64,000 nt of DNA from Tistrella mobilis (GCF_041468085.1 NZ_CP121017.1:2395676-2459675), one strand, 5' to 3'; numbered from the stretch's first letter, positions 31,130 to 40,408 are shown. Numbers and translations are program-made. Notes: a model not told the origin generated them from the sequence alone.

Positions 31130-31939
31130 ATGACCGACCAGTCGCCAGCCAGAACCGCCGAGGCAGCCCCCATCCGGCTGGACGTGGATGCCGACGGCGT
31201 CGCCGTGCTCACCCTCACCCGCTCGGCGCAGCGCAACGCGCTGTCGCTCGGCATGATGACCGCGATCGAGACCGCGCTGGAACAGATTGCCGCCGATCCT
31301 GCGGCACGGGTGGTTGTGCTGCGTGCGCAAGGCCCGGCCTTCTGCGCCGGCCACGACCTGAAGGAAATGCGCGCCTCACCGGATCGCGCCTCTTACGAAG
31401 CGCTCTTCGCCCAGTGCAGCCGGATGATGACCCGGATCGTGCGCCTGCCCAAGCCGGTGATCGCCGAAGTGTCGGGCATCGCCACGGCGGCAGGCTGCCA
31501 GCTGGTGGCGAGCTGCGACCTGGCGGTTGCCGCCACCACCGCCCGCTTCGCGACCCCCGGGGTCAATCTCGGCCTGTTCTGCTCGACGCCGATGGTGGCG
31601 CTCTCGCGCGCGGTCGGCCGCAAGCACGCGATGGAGATGCTGCTGCTGGGCCAGATGGCCGATGCCGAGACGGCGTACCGCTTCGGCCTGGTCAACCGCG
31701 TCGTCGCCCCTGAAGAGCTGTCGGACACGGTGATGGGCATGGCGCGGATCATCGCGTCCAAATCGCCGCTGACGCTCAAGATCGGCAAGGAGGCCTTCTA
31801 TGTGCAGGTCGAGATGCCGCTTGACGACGCCTATGCCTATGCCTCGCGGGTGATGACCGAAAACATGATGGCCCGCGATGCCGAAGAAGGCATCGACGCC
31901 TTCATCAACAAGCGCCAGCCCGTCTGGCAGGGGTGCTGA
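31130..31939 (+). CDS. Enoyl-CoA hydratase/isomerase family protein
   Basis: A 269-residue crotonase-fold protein. The oxyanion-hole segments are AFCAGHDLKEM and ATAAGCQLVASCDLAVA. The position of one catalytic Glu seen in true hydratases is not obvious (PGVNLGLFCST), so hydration is not assured and the call stays at family level. AAGGAGG lies 11 bases before the ATG. It is the first gene of a rightward set with a CoA-binding protein and a sulfhydrylase, four bases ahead of the former. Confidence 0.85.
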   Translation: MTDQSPARTAEAAPIRLDVDADGVAVLTLTRSAQRNALSLGMMTAIETALEQIAADPAARVVVLRAQGPAFCAGHDLKEMRASPDRASYEALFAQCSRMMTRIVRLPKPVIAEVSGIATAAGCQLVASCDLAVAATTARFATPGVNLGLFCSTPMVALSRAVGRKHAMEMLLLGQMADAETAYRFGLVNRVVAPEELSDTVMGMARIIASKSPLTLKIGKEAFYVQVEMPLDDAYAYASRVMTENMMARDAEEGIDAFINKRQPVWQGC

Positions 31940-31943
31940 TCCG

Positions 31944-32447
31944 ATGACCGGGACCCGTGCGGTCGTCCATGACCGCTATCCGGATGCCTATATCCGCGAC
32001 ATCCTGCGCAACACCCGCGTCATCGCCATGGTCGGCGCCAGCCCGAACTGGAACCGGCCAAGCTATTTCGCCATGAAATATCTGCAGGAAAAGGGCTATC
32101 GGGTGATCCCGGTCAACCCCGTCGCCGCCGGCCAGACCATTCTGGGTGAACCCGTCTATGCCACGCTGGACGAGCTGCCGGTGGTCCCCGACATGGTCGA
32201 CATCTTCCGCAATTCCGAAGCCGCAGGGCCGATCACCGACGATGCCATCCGCATCGGCGCCAAGACGGTGTGGATGCAGCTGGGCGTGCGCAACGACGCG
32301 GCAGCCGCCCGCGCCGAAGCGGCCGGGCTGAACGTGGTGATGAACCGCTGCCCGAAGATCGAATACGGCCGCCTGTCCGGGGAGCTGGGCTGGAGCGGCG
32401 TGAACACTGGCGTGATCAGCGCCAAGCGCATGGGACCGCCCCGATGA
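31944..32447 (+). CDS. CoA-binding (YccU-type) protein
   Basis: A 167-residue single-domain Rossmann protein related to the CoA-binding domain of succinyl-CoA synthetase. Signatures are VIAMVGASPNWNRPSYFAMK, YRVIPVNPVAAGQTILGEPV and VWMQLGVRNDAAA. It overlaps the next gene by ATGA and follows the hydratase by four bases, so the three are probably one operon. The physiological role of this family is not established. Confidence 0.88.
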   Translation: MTGTRAVVHDRYPDAYIRDILRNTRVIAMVGASPNWNRPSYFAMKYLQEKGYRVIPVNPVAAGQTILGEPVYATLDELPVVPDMVDIFRNSEAAGPITDDAIRIGAKTVWMQLGVRNDAAAARAEAAGLNVVMNRCPKIEYGRLSGELGWSGVNTGVISAKRMGPPR

Positions 32448-33760
32448 CCGATCAGACGACGAAGCCCGATGCCGCAAGCGGCGCCGCCGGCTTCGGCTTC
32501 TCCACCCTCGCCGTCCATGCCGGCAACCGGCCTGAGCCCCATACCGGCGCGCGGGTGACGCCGATCTACCAGACATCGTCCTTCGTGTTCGACAGCGTCG
32601 ACCACGCAGCTTCTCTGTTCAACCTCCAGACCTTCGGCAACATCTATTCACGCCTGGGCAATCCCAGCGTTTCGGCGCTGGAGGAACGGGTGGCGGCGCT
32701 GGAAGGCGGCCGGGGTGCCACCGCCTGCGCCAGCGGCCATGCCGCGCAGTTTCTGGCGCTGGCCAGCCTGATGGAGGCCGGCGACGATCTGGTTGCTTCA
32801 CGCTTCCTCTATGGCGGCTCCTACACCCAGTTCAGCCAGAGCTTCAAGCGCTTCGGCTGGGGCTGCAGCTTCGTCGACGCCCGCGACCCCGAAGAGGTCA
32901 CCAGGGCGATCGGGCCGCGCACCAAGGCCGTGTTCGTCGAAAGCCAGTCCAACCCCTCGGGCGTGCTGACCGACATTGCGGCACTCGCCGATGTCGCCCA
33001 TGCCCACGGTCTGCCGCTGATCGTCGACAACACCATCCCGAGCCCCTATCTCTGCCGGCCATTCGAGCTGGGCGCCGACCTCGTCACCCATTCCCTGACC
33101 AAGTTCCTCGGTGGCCACGGCAATTCGCTGGGCGGGGCGATCGTGGAAAGCGGCCGTTTCGACTGGAAGGCATCCGGTAAATTCCCGTCGCTGTCGGAGC
33201 CCAATCCCGGCTATCACGGCCTGCGGTTCGAAGAGACCTTCGGAGATTTCGCATTCACCGTCCATGCCCACGCCGTGGCGCTGCGCGATTTCGGCCCGAC
33301 ACTCTCGCCCTTCAACGCCTTCATGATCATGACGGGCATCGAGACCCTGCCGCTGCGCATGGACCGCCATGTCGCCAACGCAAAGGCAGTCGCCGAATGG
33401 CTGGAAGCCCACCCGAAGGTCGCCTGGGTCTCCTATGCCGGTCTGCCGTCGAGCCCGCAATACGATCTTGGTCGCCGGCAGATGCCGCGCGGTGTGGCGC
33501 CGGTCTTCACCTTCGGCCTGAAGGGCGGTTATGAGGCCGGCATCCGGCTGGTGGAAAGCGTGGAGCTGTTCAGCCATCTCGCCAATGTCGGCGACACCCG
33601 TTCGCTGATCCTGCACCCGGCCTCGACCACCCATCGCCAGTTGTCGCCCGAGGACCGGACGAGGAGTGGGGCGGGTGACGATGTCATCCGGATTTCGATC
33701 GGCATCGAGACGGTCGACGACCTGATCGCCGATCTCGACCAGGCCTTTGCCCGCCTCTGA
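32444..33760 (+). CDS. metY: O-acetylhomoserine sulfhydrylase-type PLP enzyme
   Basis: A 438-residue Cys/Met-metabolism PLP enzyme that likely makes homocysteine from O-acetylhomoserine and sulfide. It starts [20 protein letters not shown] and [11 protein letters not shown] and contains [22 protein letters not shown]. The PLP lysine is in [17 protein letters not shown]. The start overlaps the CoA-binding gene (ATGA). Which sulfur donor or acyl-homoserine is used cannot be read, so the symbol is provisional. Confidence 0.9.
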   Translation: MTDQTTKPDAASGAAGFGFSTLAVHAGNRPEPHTGARVTPIYQTSSFVFDSVDHAASLFNLQTFGNIYSRLGNPSVSALEERVAALEGGRGATACASGHAAQFLALASLMEAGDDLVASRFLYGGSYTQFSQSFKRFGWGCSFVDARDPEEVTRAIGPRTKAVFVESQSNPSGVLTDIAALADVAHAHGLPLIVDNTIPSPYLCRPFELGADLVTHSLTKFLGGHGNSLGGAIVESGRFDWKASGKFPSLSEPNPGYHGLRFEETFGDFAFTVHAHAVALRDFGPTLSPFNAFMIMTGIETLPLRMDRHVANAKAVAEWLEAHPKVAWVSYAGLPSSPQYDLGRRQMPRGVAPVFTFGLKGGYEAGIRLVESVELFSHLANVGDTRSLILHPASTTHRQLSPEDRTRSGAGDDVIRISIGIETVDDLIADLDQAFARL

Positions 33761-33794
33761 CGCTCGTTCTCACATCAAGGCTTCCGTCCCGTTC

Positions 33795-34400
33795 ATGGCA
33801 TCGTCCAGCTTTCCGGGGGCCGGGCCCGCCCTGCCCGCTCTTGCATCCGTCGACCGGCTGATCTTCCTGCGCCATGGCCGCACCGCCTTCAACGCCGAAG
33901 GCCGCGTCGCCGGCCAGAGCGACATTCCGCTTGATGAGACCGGCCGAAACGAGGCCTGGGCTGCGATCGAACCGGTTCGCGCCCTTGCCCCTGACGCCAT
34001 CGCCGCCAGCCCCATGCAACGGGCACGAAGCACCGCGGCGATCATCGCCGAAGGGCTGGGCATGACCGATCTCGTGCAACTGGTCCCGGGGCTGCGTGAA
34101 CGGAATTGGGGTATGTACGAAGGGGCCCCGCTCGGCGACCGCCCCCCTTACGAAGACACGCCGCCCGGGGGTGAACCCTGGGCGGCGTTCCTGGACCGCA
34201 CGGCGCATGCTCTGGCGGGTGCGTTGCGCATGATGGGCAACCCGCGCCGCCCCCTGATCGTGGCCCATTCCGGCACCTCGCTCGCCCTGTCGAAACTGCT
34301 GGGCGCGCCGATGCCGGTCGAGAAGGCGCAGAATGCGGTACCGCTGGTGTTCCAGCGCGCCCGCGACGGGTCGTGGCGCTGCTGGATACCGGGCAGCTGA
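33795..34400 (+). CDS. Histidine phosphatase family protein
   Basis: A 201-residue phosphoglycerate-mutase-like phosphatase. The catalytic His lies in LIFLRHGRTAFNAEGRVAGQ, with an Arg in SPMQRARSTA and the second His in LIVAHSGTS. An in-frame TTG at 33747 overlaps the sulfhydrylase gene; the ATG at 33795 is preferred. It may still be cotranscribed with that gene. It converges on azoR. Substrate unknown. Confidence 0.85.
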   Translation: MASSSFPGAGPALPALASVDRLIFLRHGRTAFNAEGRVAGQSDIPLDETGRNEAWAAIEPVRALAPDAIAASPMQRARSTAAIIAEGLGMTDLVQLVPGLRERNWGMYEGAPLGDRPPYEDTPPGGEPWAAFLDRTAHALAGALRMMGNPRRPLIVAHSGTSLALSKLLGAPMPVEKAQNAVPLVFQRARDGSWRCWIPGS

Positions 34401-34418
34401 CGCGCGGGATGGCGGTCG

Positions 34419-35048
34419 TCAGGCGGCAACCGCCTGCGGCACCAGACGGGCGATCTCAGCCTCGGCAGCGGCGATCGCATTGGCACGGGCATCCGGCCCC
34501 ATGCCAATGCCCTCGGCACGGACGATTTCGACATCGGTGATGCCGATGAAGGCAAACACGGCCTTCAGCCAGCTCTCCTGATGGTCGAAGGCGGCCATGG
34601 CCGGGTTGGACGAATAGACACCACCACGGCTCGACACCACGATCACCTTTCGACCACCGGCCAGGCCTTCGGCACCATTCGGGCCGTAGCGGAAGGTGCG
34701 GCCAGCGCGGGCCAGGCGATCGATCCAGGCCTTGAGCTGGCTCGGCACCGAGAAATTGTACATCGGCGCGCCGACCACTACGACGTCGGCCGACAGGAAC
34801 TCGTCGAGCACCGCCTCGGCCAGCGCCAGCTCATCCTGTTGGAGCGGCGTCAGATCCTCGGTCTTGCCGGCGCGGACCACCGGCATGCGCTCGGCCGACA
34901 GATGCGGCAGCTCATGCGCGGCCAGATCGCGGGTGATGACCTCAAGGCCCGGCACGACCTCGGCGATGGCGGTGGTGATGGCCTCTACCAGCTGGCGGCT
35001 GACAGACTCGCCTTCCGTGGCACTGGACTGGATCTGGAGCAGCTTCAT
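34419..35048 (-). CDS. azoR: FMN-dependent NADH-azoreductase
   Basis: A 209-residue flavodoxin-fold quinone/azo reductase. Signatures are the N-terminal MKLLQIQSSATEGESVSRQL, the FMN loop VVGAPMYNFSVPSQLKAWID and VIVVSSRGGVYS. It is divergent from a LysR regulator with palindromes between them, a common arrangement in which the LysR protein controls the reductase. Confidence 0.93.
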   Translation of the reverse strand: MKLLQIQSSATEGESVSRQLVEAITTAIAEVVPGLEVITRDLAAHELPHLSAERMPVVRAGKTEDLTPLQQDELALAEAVLDEFLSADVVVVGAPMYNFSVPSQLKAWIDRLARAGRTFRYGPNGAEGLAGGRKVIVVSSRGGVYSSNPAMAAFDHQESWLKAVFAFIGITDVEIVRAEGIGMGPDARANAIAAAEAEIARLVPQAVAA

Positions 35049-35145
35049 GACAGGCGTCCTAGGGGTGATGCAGAGGGATGGAAAACTCCCCCTATACCTG
35101 CCGATGGAACGCGTCTGGTGCCAGATGGCAAATTCTGGATAATAC

Positions 35146-35161
35146 GTTCCACTGATGGAAC
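35146..35161. promoter_or_regulatory. Palindrome in azoR/lysR divergent promoter
   Basis: Perfect inverted repeat GTTCCACTGATGGAAC in the 131-base gap, 19 bases before the lysR start. The half-site GATGGAAC recurs at 35103-35110, and a smaller dyad TCTGGTGCCAGA lies at 35114-35125. This is a likely LysR operator controlling both directions. Confidence 0.55.
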
Positions 35162-35179
35162 GATCCGACGAGGTGGCTG

Positions 35180-36139
35180 ATGCAGGACCTGAACGACCTG
35201 ATGATCTTCGCCCGCATCGTCGAGCATGGCGGCGTCGCGGCTGCGGCCAGGGCGCTGGGCCTGCCCAAATCCACCGTCAGCCGGCGGCTGGCCGTCCTGG
35301 AAGAACGTGTCGGCGTGCGGCTGATCCAGCGCAATACCCGCGCCTGGACCGTCACCGAGGTCGGCCGCGCCTATCATCGTCATTGCCAGGCGGTGATCGC
35401 CGCCGCAGAGGCCGCACAGGAGGTGATCGACCACAGCCGGGCCGAACCGCGCGGCCTGATCCGGATGAGCTGCCCCCTGCCGCTGCTGTTTACGGCGATC
35501 GCTCCAATTCTGTCTCGCTTCATGGCGGATTATCCGGACGTGCGGGTGGAAGTGGAGGCAACTCAGCGGCGGGTCGATGTCATCGAAGAAGGCTTCGATC
35601 TTGCGCTGAGGGTCAGATCACTGCCGCTTCAGGATAGCGATCTGGTGGTTCGGATCCTGGGGCAGAGTGCAAGCGTGGTCGTGGCTTCGCCACAGCTGCT
35701 CGACGGTCGCCCGCCTTTCACCCGCCCCGAAGAGATCCCGATGCTTCCGACCGTCGCACAGACCATCCCCGGCACGCGTGGCCATGCCGGTAGCAACGCC
35801 GGCCCGCCCCACCACTGGCAGCTCACCGGGCCCGGCGGTGAGGTCGTACGAGTGGCCCATCATCCGCGCCTTGCCGTGGATGACCTGCCGACCCTGCATC
35901 ACATGGCCCTTGCCGGCATCGGCGCCACCATTCTGCCGGATTATCTGGTGGCGCCGGATCTGGAAGCCGGCCGGCTCGTCGCCCTGCTGCCCGACTGGCA
36001 CCCGCCTTCTGGTGCCGTCCATGCCGCTTTCCCGTCCCGCCGCGGTCTGGTGCCGGCGGTCCGGCGCCTGATAGACCGGCTTGCAGACGAGTTCGACGGC
36101 GAGGCCGGCTTTTCACGAGGAGACAGGGGATGTCCGTAA
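35180..36139 (+). CDS. LysR-family transcriptional regulator
   Basis: A 319-residue regulator. The helix-turn-helix is MIFARIVEHGGVAAAARALG, then LPKSTVSRRLAVLEERVGVRLIQRNTR. The effector domain contains the GFDLALRVRSLP segment usual in this branch. It is divergent from azoR and overlaps the flavin reductase gene by 10 bases, so it probably senses a quinone- or electrophile-type signal (inferred from neighbours). Confidence 0.92.
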   Translation: MQDLNDLMIFARIVEHGGVAAAARALGLPKSTVSRRLAVLEERVGVRLIQRNTRAWTVTEVGRAYHRHCQAVIAAAEAAQEVIDHSRAEPRGLIRMSCPLPLLFTAIAPILSRFMADYPDVRVEVEATQRRVDVIEEGFDLALRVRSLPLQDSDLVVRILGQSASVVVASPQLLDGRPPFTRPEEIPMLPTVAQTIPGTRGHAGSNAGPPHHWQLTGPGGEVVRVAHHPRLAVDDLPTLHHMALAGIGATILPDYLVAPDLEAGRLVALLPDWHPPSGAVHAAFPSRRGLVPAVRRLIDRLADEFDGEAGFSRGDRGCP

Positions 36140-36702
36140 ACCGGCACCGCCGCTTCACCAAGCCTGAGATGCCGCTCGACCTGGTGCGGCGACATCTGGA
36201 ACCGGGCCCGGTGGTCCTGGTGACCTCCGCACACGGCTCCAGCCGCAACGTGATGACGCTGGGGTGGCAGACCGTGATGGAATTTTCACCATCTCTGGTC
36301 GGCTGCATGATTTCGGCTGCGAATCACAGCTTCGAGCTGATCCGACAAAGCGGCAGCTGCGTGATTAACGTGCCCCCGGCCAGCCTGATCGATACCGTGG
36401 TCGGTATCGGAAACATAAGCGGTGCGGATGTCGACAAATTCGAGACCTTCGGCCTGACCACGGAGCCGGGCGTCGAGGTCGCAGCGCCTTCGATCGCCGA
36501 GTGCTTTGCCAGCTTCGAATGCCGGATCTCGGACGACCGGCTGGTCACCAGCCACAACTTCTTCATCTTCGAGGTCGTCCGGGCTACGGCTGCCCGTCTG
36601 GCCCGACCGTCCCGCACCCTGCATTACACGGGTGATGGCGTGTTCATGATCTCCGGGCGGCGGGTCGACAGATCGGCCCTGTTCGACCCGCGCATGCTCT
36701 GA
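36130..36702 (+). CDS. Flavin reductase-like (FMN-binding split barrel) protein
   Basis: A 190-residue protein. VVLVTSAHGSSRNVMTLGWQ, CMISAANHSFELI and CVINVPPASL match the flavin reductase-like domain that binds FMN and often supplies reduced flavin. GAGGAGACAGGGG precedes the ATG, which overlaps the lysR 3' end. Together with azoR it suggests a flavin-linked detoxification module. Confidence 0.88.
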   Translation: MSVNRHRRFTKPEMPLDLVRRHLEPGPVVLVTSAHGSSRNVMTLGWQTVMEFSPSLVGCMISAANHSFELIRQSGSCVINVPPASLIDTVVGIGNISGADVDKFETFGLTTEPGVEVAAPSIAECFASFECRISDDRLVTSHNFFIFEVVRATAARLARPSRTLHYTGDGVFMISGRRVDRSALFDPRML

Positions 36703-36706
36703 CGTT

Positions 36707-37750
36707 TCAAAGCACCAGCCGCAGGCGGAGCGGATGATCCGCCGGATACCGGCTTTCGATCAAGGTCAGCAGCTCTCGGCTGAAACCGGCCGCCTCCTCC
36801 TTGAGATCGCGATAGAGCGGCAACGCCCTCGCCTCGGCCGGTGGCACATCGAGCGCCGCACGATTGGCGGGATCATCAAGGGCGGCAAGAAAGCGGTCGT
36901 AATGGCCAAGTGCCGGCGCCAGTGCCGCCGGGCCGCAGACATCAAGCATACGATCGATCGGTGGCCGCCCCAGAAGGCCGCCGAGCAGGCGGCGCTTCTC
37001 TTCCACCGCCAGACCGGCGGTTTCAGCCGCAGCCACCACGCCCGACACGTAGAGCAGCTTGCGTGAGAAGACCAGTTTCACATTGCGCAGGCCCCAGCCC
37101 TTGGCCTCGGCCCCCCGGGTCTTCATCTCGAAATCGACGCAGATGCTGCGGTAATACCGGATCACATCGTTGAGCAGGAAAGTGGCCGGATCGTCGCGAC
37201 CATGGTGATCCTGGACATAGGTGGCGATCAGCCCGTCGAGGGTCCGGCGGAACACCGTATTGCCGGCAAGCGCCCGCCCCTCCAGTAGCATCAGCAGGCG
37301 GCGGGTGGTGATCTGGTTGACGTCTGCGACACCGCCGATGGTATTGATCAGTGCGTCCGTAGACTGAGCACTCTCGAATGCCCCACCATCGGCCGGCTGA
37401 CGGATCCCCGCCGCCCTGGCGGCTCCGTGGACCCGTCGTGCCAGCACCCTTGCCCTGGCCTCTGCGGTATGCTCCGGCTCGTAGAGCACATAGCTGTCCA
37501 GATCCGCCTGCGGTCCGGCCTCGCCACGGCCATAGGAGCCGCAGACGACCACCGACAGGCCAGGCTCAATCACACCGGTCGGCTCTGCGGCCCTGAAGAG
37601 ATCATCCTCGTCCAGCACCGATACCGCAGGCAGGGCCTCGGAGAGGCGGCCGAGTTGTATCTCAGTCCGCCGGCGCAATTGCACCAGATGGGGTGCATCG
37701 GGCTCAAGAGCCGTAAAATCTGAGATGGCGGACATCCCATGCGCGGTCAT
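36707..37750 (-). CDS. GlnD-like nucleotidyltransferase-domain protein
   Basis: A 347-residue protein with a polymerase-beta-type nucleotidyltransferase motif: GSYGRGE at residues 71-77, followed by DLD (Asp83, Asp85) in SYGRGEAGPQADLDSY. This resembles the N-terminal domain of PII uridylyltransferase. The C-terminal ~200 residues are helical and contain DVIRYYRSICVDFEMKTRG and KLVFSRKLLY. No HD domain is present in the same chain, but the preceding gene encodes one and the two overlap as ATGA. Whether it modifies a protein, an RNA or makes a nucleotide messenger is unknown. Confidence 0.75.
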   Translation of the reverse strand: MTAHGMSAISDFTALEPDAPHLVQLRRRTEIQLGRLSEALPAVSVLDEDDLFRAAEPTGVIEPGLSVVVCGSYGRGEAGPQADLDSYVLYEPEHTAEARARVLARRVHGAARAAGIRQPADGGAFESAQSTDALINTIGGVADVNQITTRRLLMLLEGRALAGNTVFRRTLDGLIATYVQDHHGRDDPATFLLNDVIRYYRSICVDFEMKTRGAEAKGWGLRNVKLVFSRKLLYVSGVVAAAETAGLAVEEKRRLLGGLLGRPPIDRMLDVCGPAALAPALGHYDRFLAALDDPANRAALDVPPAEARALPLYRDLKEEAAGFSRELLTLIESRYPADHPLRLRLVL

Positions 37751-39015
37751 GCGGCCACGCCGAAAAGGTCGGGCTGGCGCCCACCCGCGCCTTCAGCCGC
37801 GATGGCGGCGAGTGCGGACAGACCGTAAAGCGGCCGCCTGCGGCGGGCCTTTACCTCACGGTAGCGGCGGGCATAGGCTTCGGGCGAATCCAGCACCACG
37901 TCGGGCTCGATCGTGAAGCGCCGCTCGCGCCCCATCACCATCTCCACCGGCATCGCCGGCTCGGCGGCAGTGCGCCTTCGACCCGCAGCGGCAGCACGGA
38001 CGGCGCGGAAATCGGCATGGATATGCCCCACAAGGATCGAGATCAGCGCCTGGAGATCGCGGGCGCGACCAAGCAGCGCCCGCTCGGTCAGGAAGAAGTC
38101 TTCGGCGCGGTAGCGGTCGATGGTCTGATCGACATGGCGCTGCACCAGCGCGTCCGCGGAGCGGCAGACATCGCCATAAATGAAGCTGTCATAGATCTGT
38201 TCCTTCAGCCGCCAGAAGCCGTCAAGGCGGCGCACACCCGCCCGGTCGACCCGGGCCAGTGCCAGAACTGAAATCAGCGGATGAGCATCGACCGGCGCCC
38301 GGTGCAGATAGGTGTTGGCCCGGCAAATGCCGTCGATGGTGTCGATATTGATCGGTCCGGAGAACAGATGCGCATGTGGCCGGTTCGACCGCCGGGCAAT
38401 CAGCGCCACAACCTCGTCAGGGTCAACTCCGTGCCGGTCGAGCGCGGCGCGAACATCGCGGCCGACGGGCACCTCTCCCCGGATCACCGCTGCGGTCGCG
38501 GCGTGATGATCGATGCCGAACCGGTCGGCAAAGACCGGCTCCAGCGTATGCGACAGCGGCCCATGACCGACATCATGCAGCAGCGCGGCGGCAATCAGAA
38601 GGTCGCGGTCCCGGGGTTGAACCCCGGCCAGCCGGCAATAGCTGATCGCCAGCAGAGCCACCCCCAGCGAATGATGGTAGCGGTTGTGTCTGACGAAAGA
38701 GGGCTTGCCGTTCGGATGAAACAGCCGGTCGATGACCCCCAGAAAGGAGATGTCGCGAAGCCGTTGGAAGCCGGGACTGGCGATCAGCTCGCGATGCAGG
38801 GCCTGCGGAAAGGCCTGAGCGATGGCCCCATCGTCCAGCCGGAACCGGAACCGCGGCGCCTCGGGAAACAGATCGCCCGCCGCTCTCGCCTCTTCAGGCC
38901 AGGAAACAGGCGCCCAGTCGGCCAGATCCTCGAAAGCTTCGGCCATTGCGGGCGCATGGGGCGGCTCCGCCGTCTCTACACCGAAGTCCCAGATAGTGAT
39001 CTGCCGTCCGGTCAT
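37747..39015 (-). CDS. HD-domain phosphohydrolase, dNTPase-like
   Basis: A 422-residue soluble protein of the COG1078/dGTPase-like HD superfamily. Conserved residues are His115 (NRYHHSLGVA), the His147-Asp148 pair in LLHDVGHGPLSHTLEP, and Asp225 in INIDTIDGICRANTY. A Trp/Pro-rich N-terminal segment of ~60 residues is unfamiliar. The ATG at 39015 has GGAG five bases upstream; a longer frame to 39231 is not supported. It is translationally coupled to the downstream nucleotidyltransferase gene, which implies a joint function. Confidence 0.85.
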   Translation of the reverse strand: MTGRQITIWDFGVETAEPPHAPAMAEAFEDLADWAPVSWPEEARAAGDLFPEAPRFRFRLDDGAIAQAFPQALHRELIASPGFQRLRDISFLGVIDRLFHPNGKPSFVRHNRYHHSLGVALLAISYCRLAGVQPRDRDLLIAAALLHDVGHGPLSHTLEPVFADRFGIDHHAATAAVIRGEVPVGRDVRAALDRHGVDPDEVVALIARRSNRPHAHLFSGPINIDTIDGICRANTYLHRAPVDAHPLISVLALARVDRAGVRRLDGFWRLKEQIYDSFIYGDVCRSADALVQRHVDQTIDRYRAEDFFLTERALLGRARDLQALISILVGHIHADFRAVRAAAAGRRRTAAEPAMPVEMVMGRERRFTIEPDVVLDSPEAYARRYREVKARRRRPLYGLSALAAIAAEGAGGRQPDLFGVAA

Positions 39016-39145
39016 GCCTGCTCCGCTCGCGTGCCTCGCCGCGGGTCGGGGAGCCCCGCGCGGCCGGATAATTGATCTAGCACCCGCAATGCCGGCGGGT
39101 CCAGTACCCCGCAACGCACCTGCCGTTCGGCCCCCGCATTCCTGC

Positions 39146-39871
39146 TCAACTATGGCATTCCCGCGCGATCCAGGCCAGAAAGCCTGCCGACCCGCCCTCG
39201 ATCGGCCAGGCAGATATACACGGCAGATCATAGCTGTGCAGGGCGTTCACCCGGGTGGTCAGAAGTTCAAGCCGATCGGCAGTCGTCTTCGCGATCAACA
39301 CCACTTCCTCGCCGGTTTCGATGCTCCCCTCCCAGCGATAGATCGCGGTCATGCCGGCGATCAGATTGCAGCAGGCGGCCAGACGTTCCTCGACCAGCGT
39401 CCGGCCGATCGTCAGCGCTTCCTCGCGGCTTCCGCAGGTGACATAGGCCACCATGGGGCGTGCGGCAACGCAGGCCTCCTCGACCAGAGGCCGCTCGGGA
39501 GCGTCGAGCGGTGCCACACCATCGACAGCCAGGGCAAGCACCGAGAGCGCATGATTGACCTCCGCAGCCCCCGGTGCGCCCGCCTGTGCACCTTCCAGAA
39601 GCCGTTCCAGCTGCCTCGCAGCTTCGCCAACCCAGGGGAAGCCAAAACTACCCGCCGCGCCGGCCAGGGAATGCGCCGCCCTCTCGGCGTCATCAAGACC
39701 CGTGGCTTCACCCCGGTCATGCCAGGCGGCGATGCCTTCACGGATCCGCGCGATGCGCGCGGGCAGGCCCTGCCGGAACTCCTCAGTCAGAGCAGCGATA
39801 ATATCCGTGGCGCCACCGGCCCTGCTGCCCCGACCATCATCGGGGGCATCGGTTTCGGGACTGTCGGTCAC
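39146..39871 (-). CDS. Hpt-CutA fusion protein
   Basis: A single 241-residue frame joins two domains rarely seen together. Residues ~20-115 form a histidine phosphotransfer (Hpt) helical domain with phospho-acceptor His67 in AERAAHSLAGAAGSFGF. Residues ~140-238 are a CutA1 trimeric domain (YVTCGSREEALTIGRTLVEE, RLAACCNLI, IYRWEGSIETGEEVVLIAKT, ALHSYDLPCI) with Cys146 and His212 where CutA1 proteins may bind copper. The GTG start, preceded by GGAGAAG, overlaps the response-regulator stop as GTGA. The fusion suggests a phosphorelay component arranged as a trimer; a frameshift artefact is unlikely since the frame is continuous. Confidence 0.82.
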   Translation of the reverse strand: MTDSPETDAPDDGRGSRAGGATDIIAALTEEFRQGLPARIARIREGIAAWHDRGEATGLDDAERAAHSLAGAAGSFGFPWVGEAARQLERLLEGAQAGAPGAAEVNHALSVLALAVDGVAPLDAPERPLVEEACVAARPMVAYVTCGSREEALTIGRTLVEERLAACCNLIAGMTAIYRWEGSIETGEEVVLIAKTTADRLELLTTRVNALHSYDLPCISAWPIEGGSAGFLAWIARECHS

Positions 39872-40311
39872 GACCAGCTTCTCCGTTCGGTAGGGATCGG
39901 TTCGGACGGCGGCCCGCCCGGGTTATCACGGCGTGGCAGAGCCTGATAAATTGCCTGCAGTTCTGCGGCCAGAGTCAAGGGATCGAACGGTTTTGCAATG
40001 ACGGCAGCCGCTGCAACGCCGTCGACGCCATCCAGATCGGTCCGTGTGCGCGCCGTCAGAAAAACTGCCGGCACGGCCGCGCCCCCCGGCAACAACCGCA
40101 ACCGCCGAAGGGTTTCCGGACCATCCATTCCCGGCATCATCACATCCAGAAGCACGAGATCGTGACAGCCTGCATTGAAGGTTTCGAGAGCCGTCTGCCC
40201 GTCGGCACAGATCGTAACCTCCATCCGGCCGACAGCCGACAGTGCCAGGCGAACGAGTTCGCGCAGATCGGGCTCGTCCTCCACGAGCAGTACATGCCGA
40301 AGTTCACCCAT
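39868..40311 (-). CDS. Single-domain response regulator
   Basis: A 147-residue CheY-like receiver without an output domain. The acidic pair is Glu11-Asp12 (LLVEDEPDL), phospho-acceptor Asp56 is in LLDVMMPGMDG, Thr is in FLTARTR, and Lys is in VIAKPFDP. About 20 disordered residues follow. It is coupled to the Hpt-CutA gene by a GTGA overlap, so the two are likely phosphorelay partners. No histidine kinase lies nearby. Confidence 0.92.
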   Translation of the reverse strand: MGELRHVLLVEDEPDLRELVRLALSAVGRMEVTICADGQTALETFNAGCHDLVLLDVMMPGMDGPETLRRLRLLPGGAAVPAVFLTARTRTDLDGVDGVAAAAVIAKPFDPLTLAAELQAIYQALPRRDNPGGPPSEPIPTERRSWS

Positions 40312-40408
40312 GCTCCGCCTCCACTGTTTTCGGCGATCATCGCCCGCACCCGATCGTCGCCCCGGAGAACAGATGTCGACCGGACAGGGAAGACCGCCGT
40401 AGGCCGCA

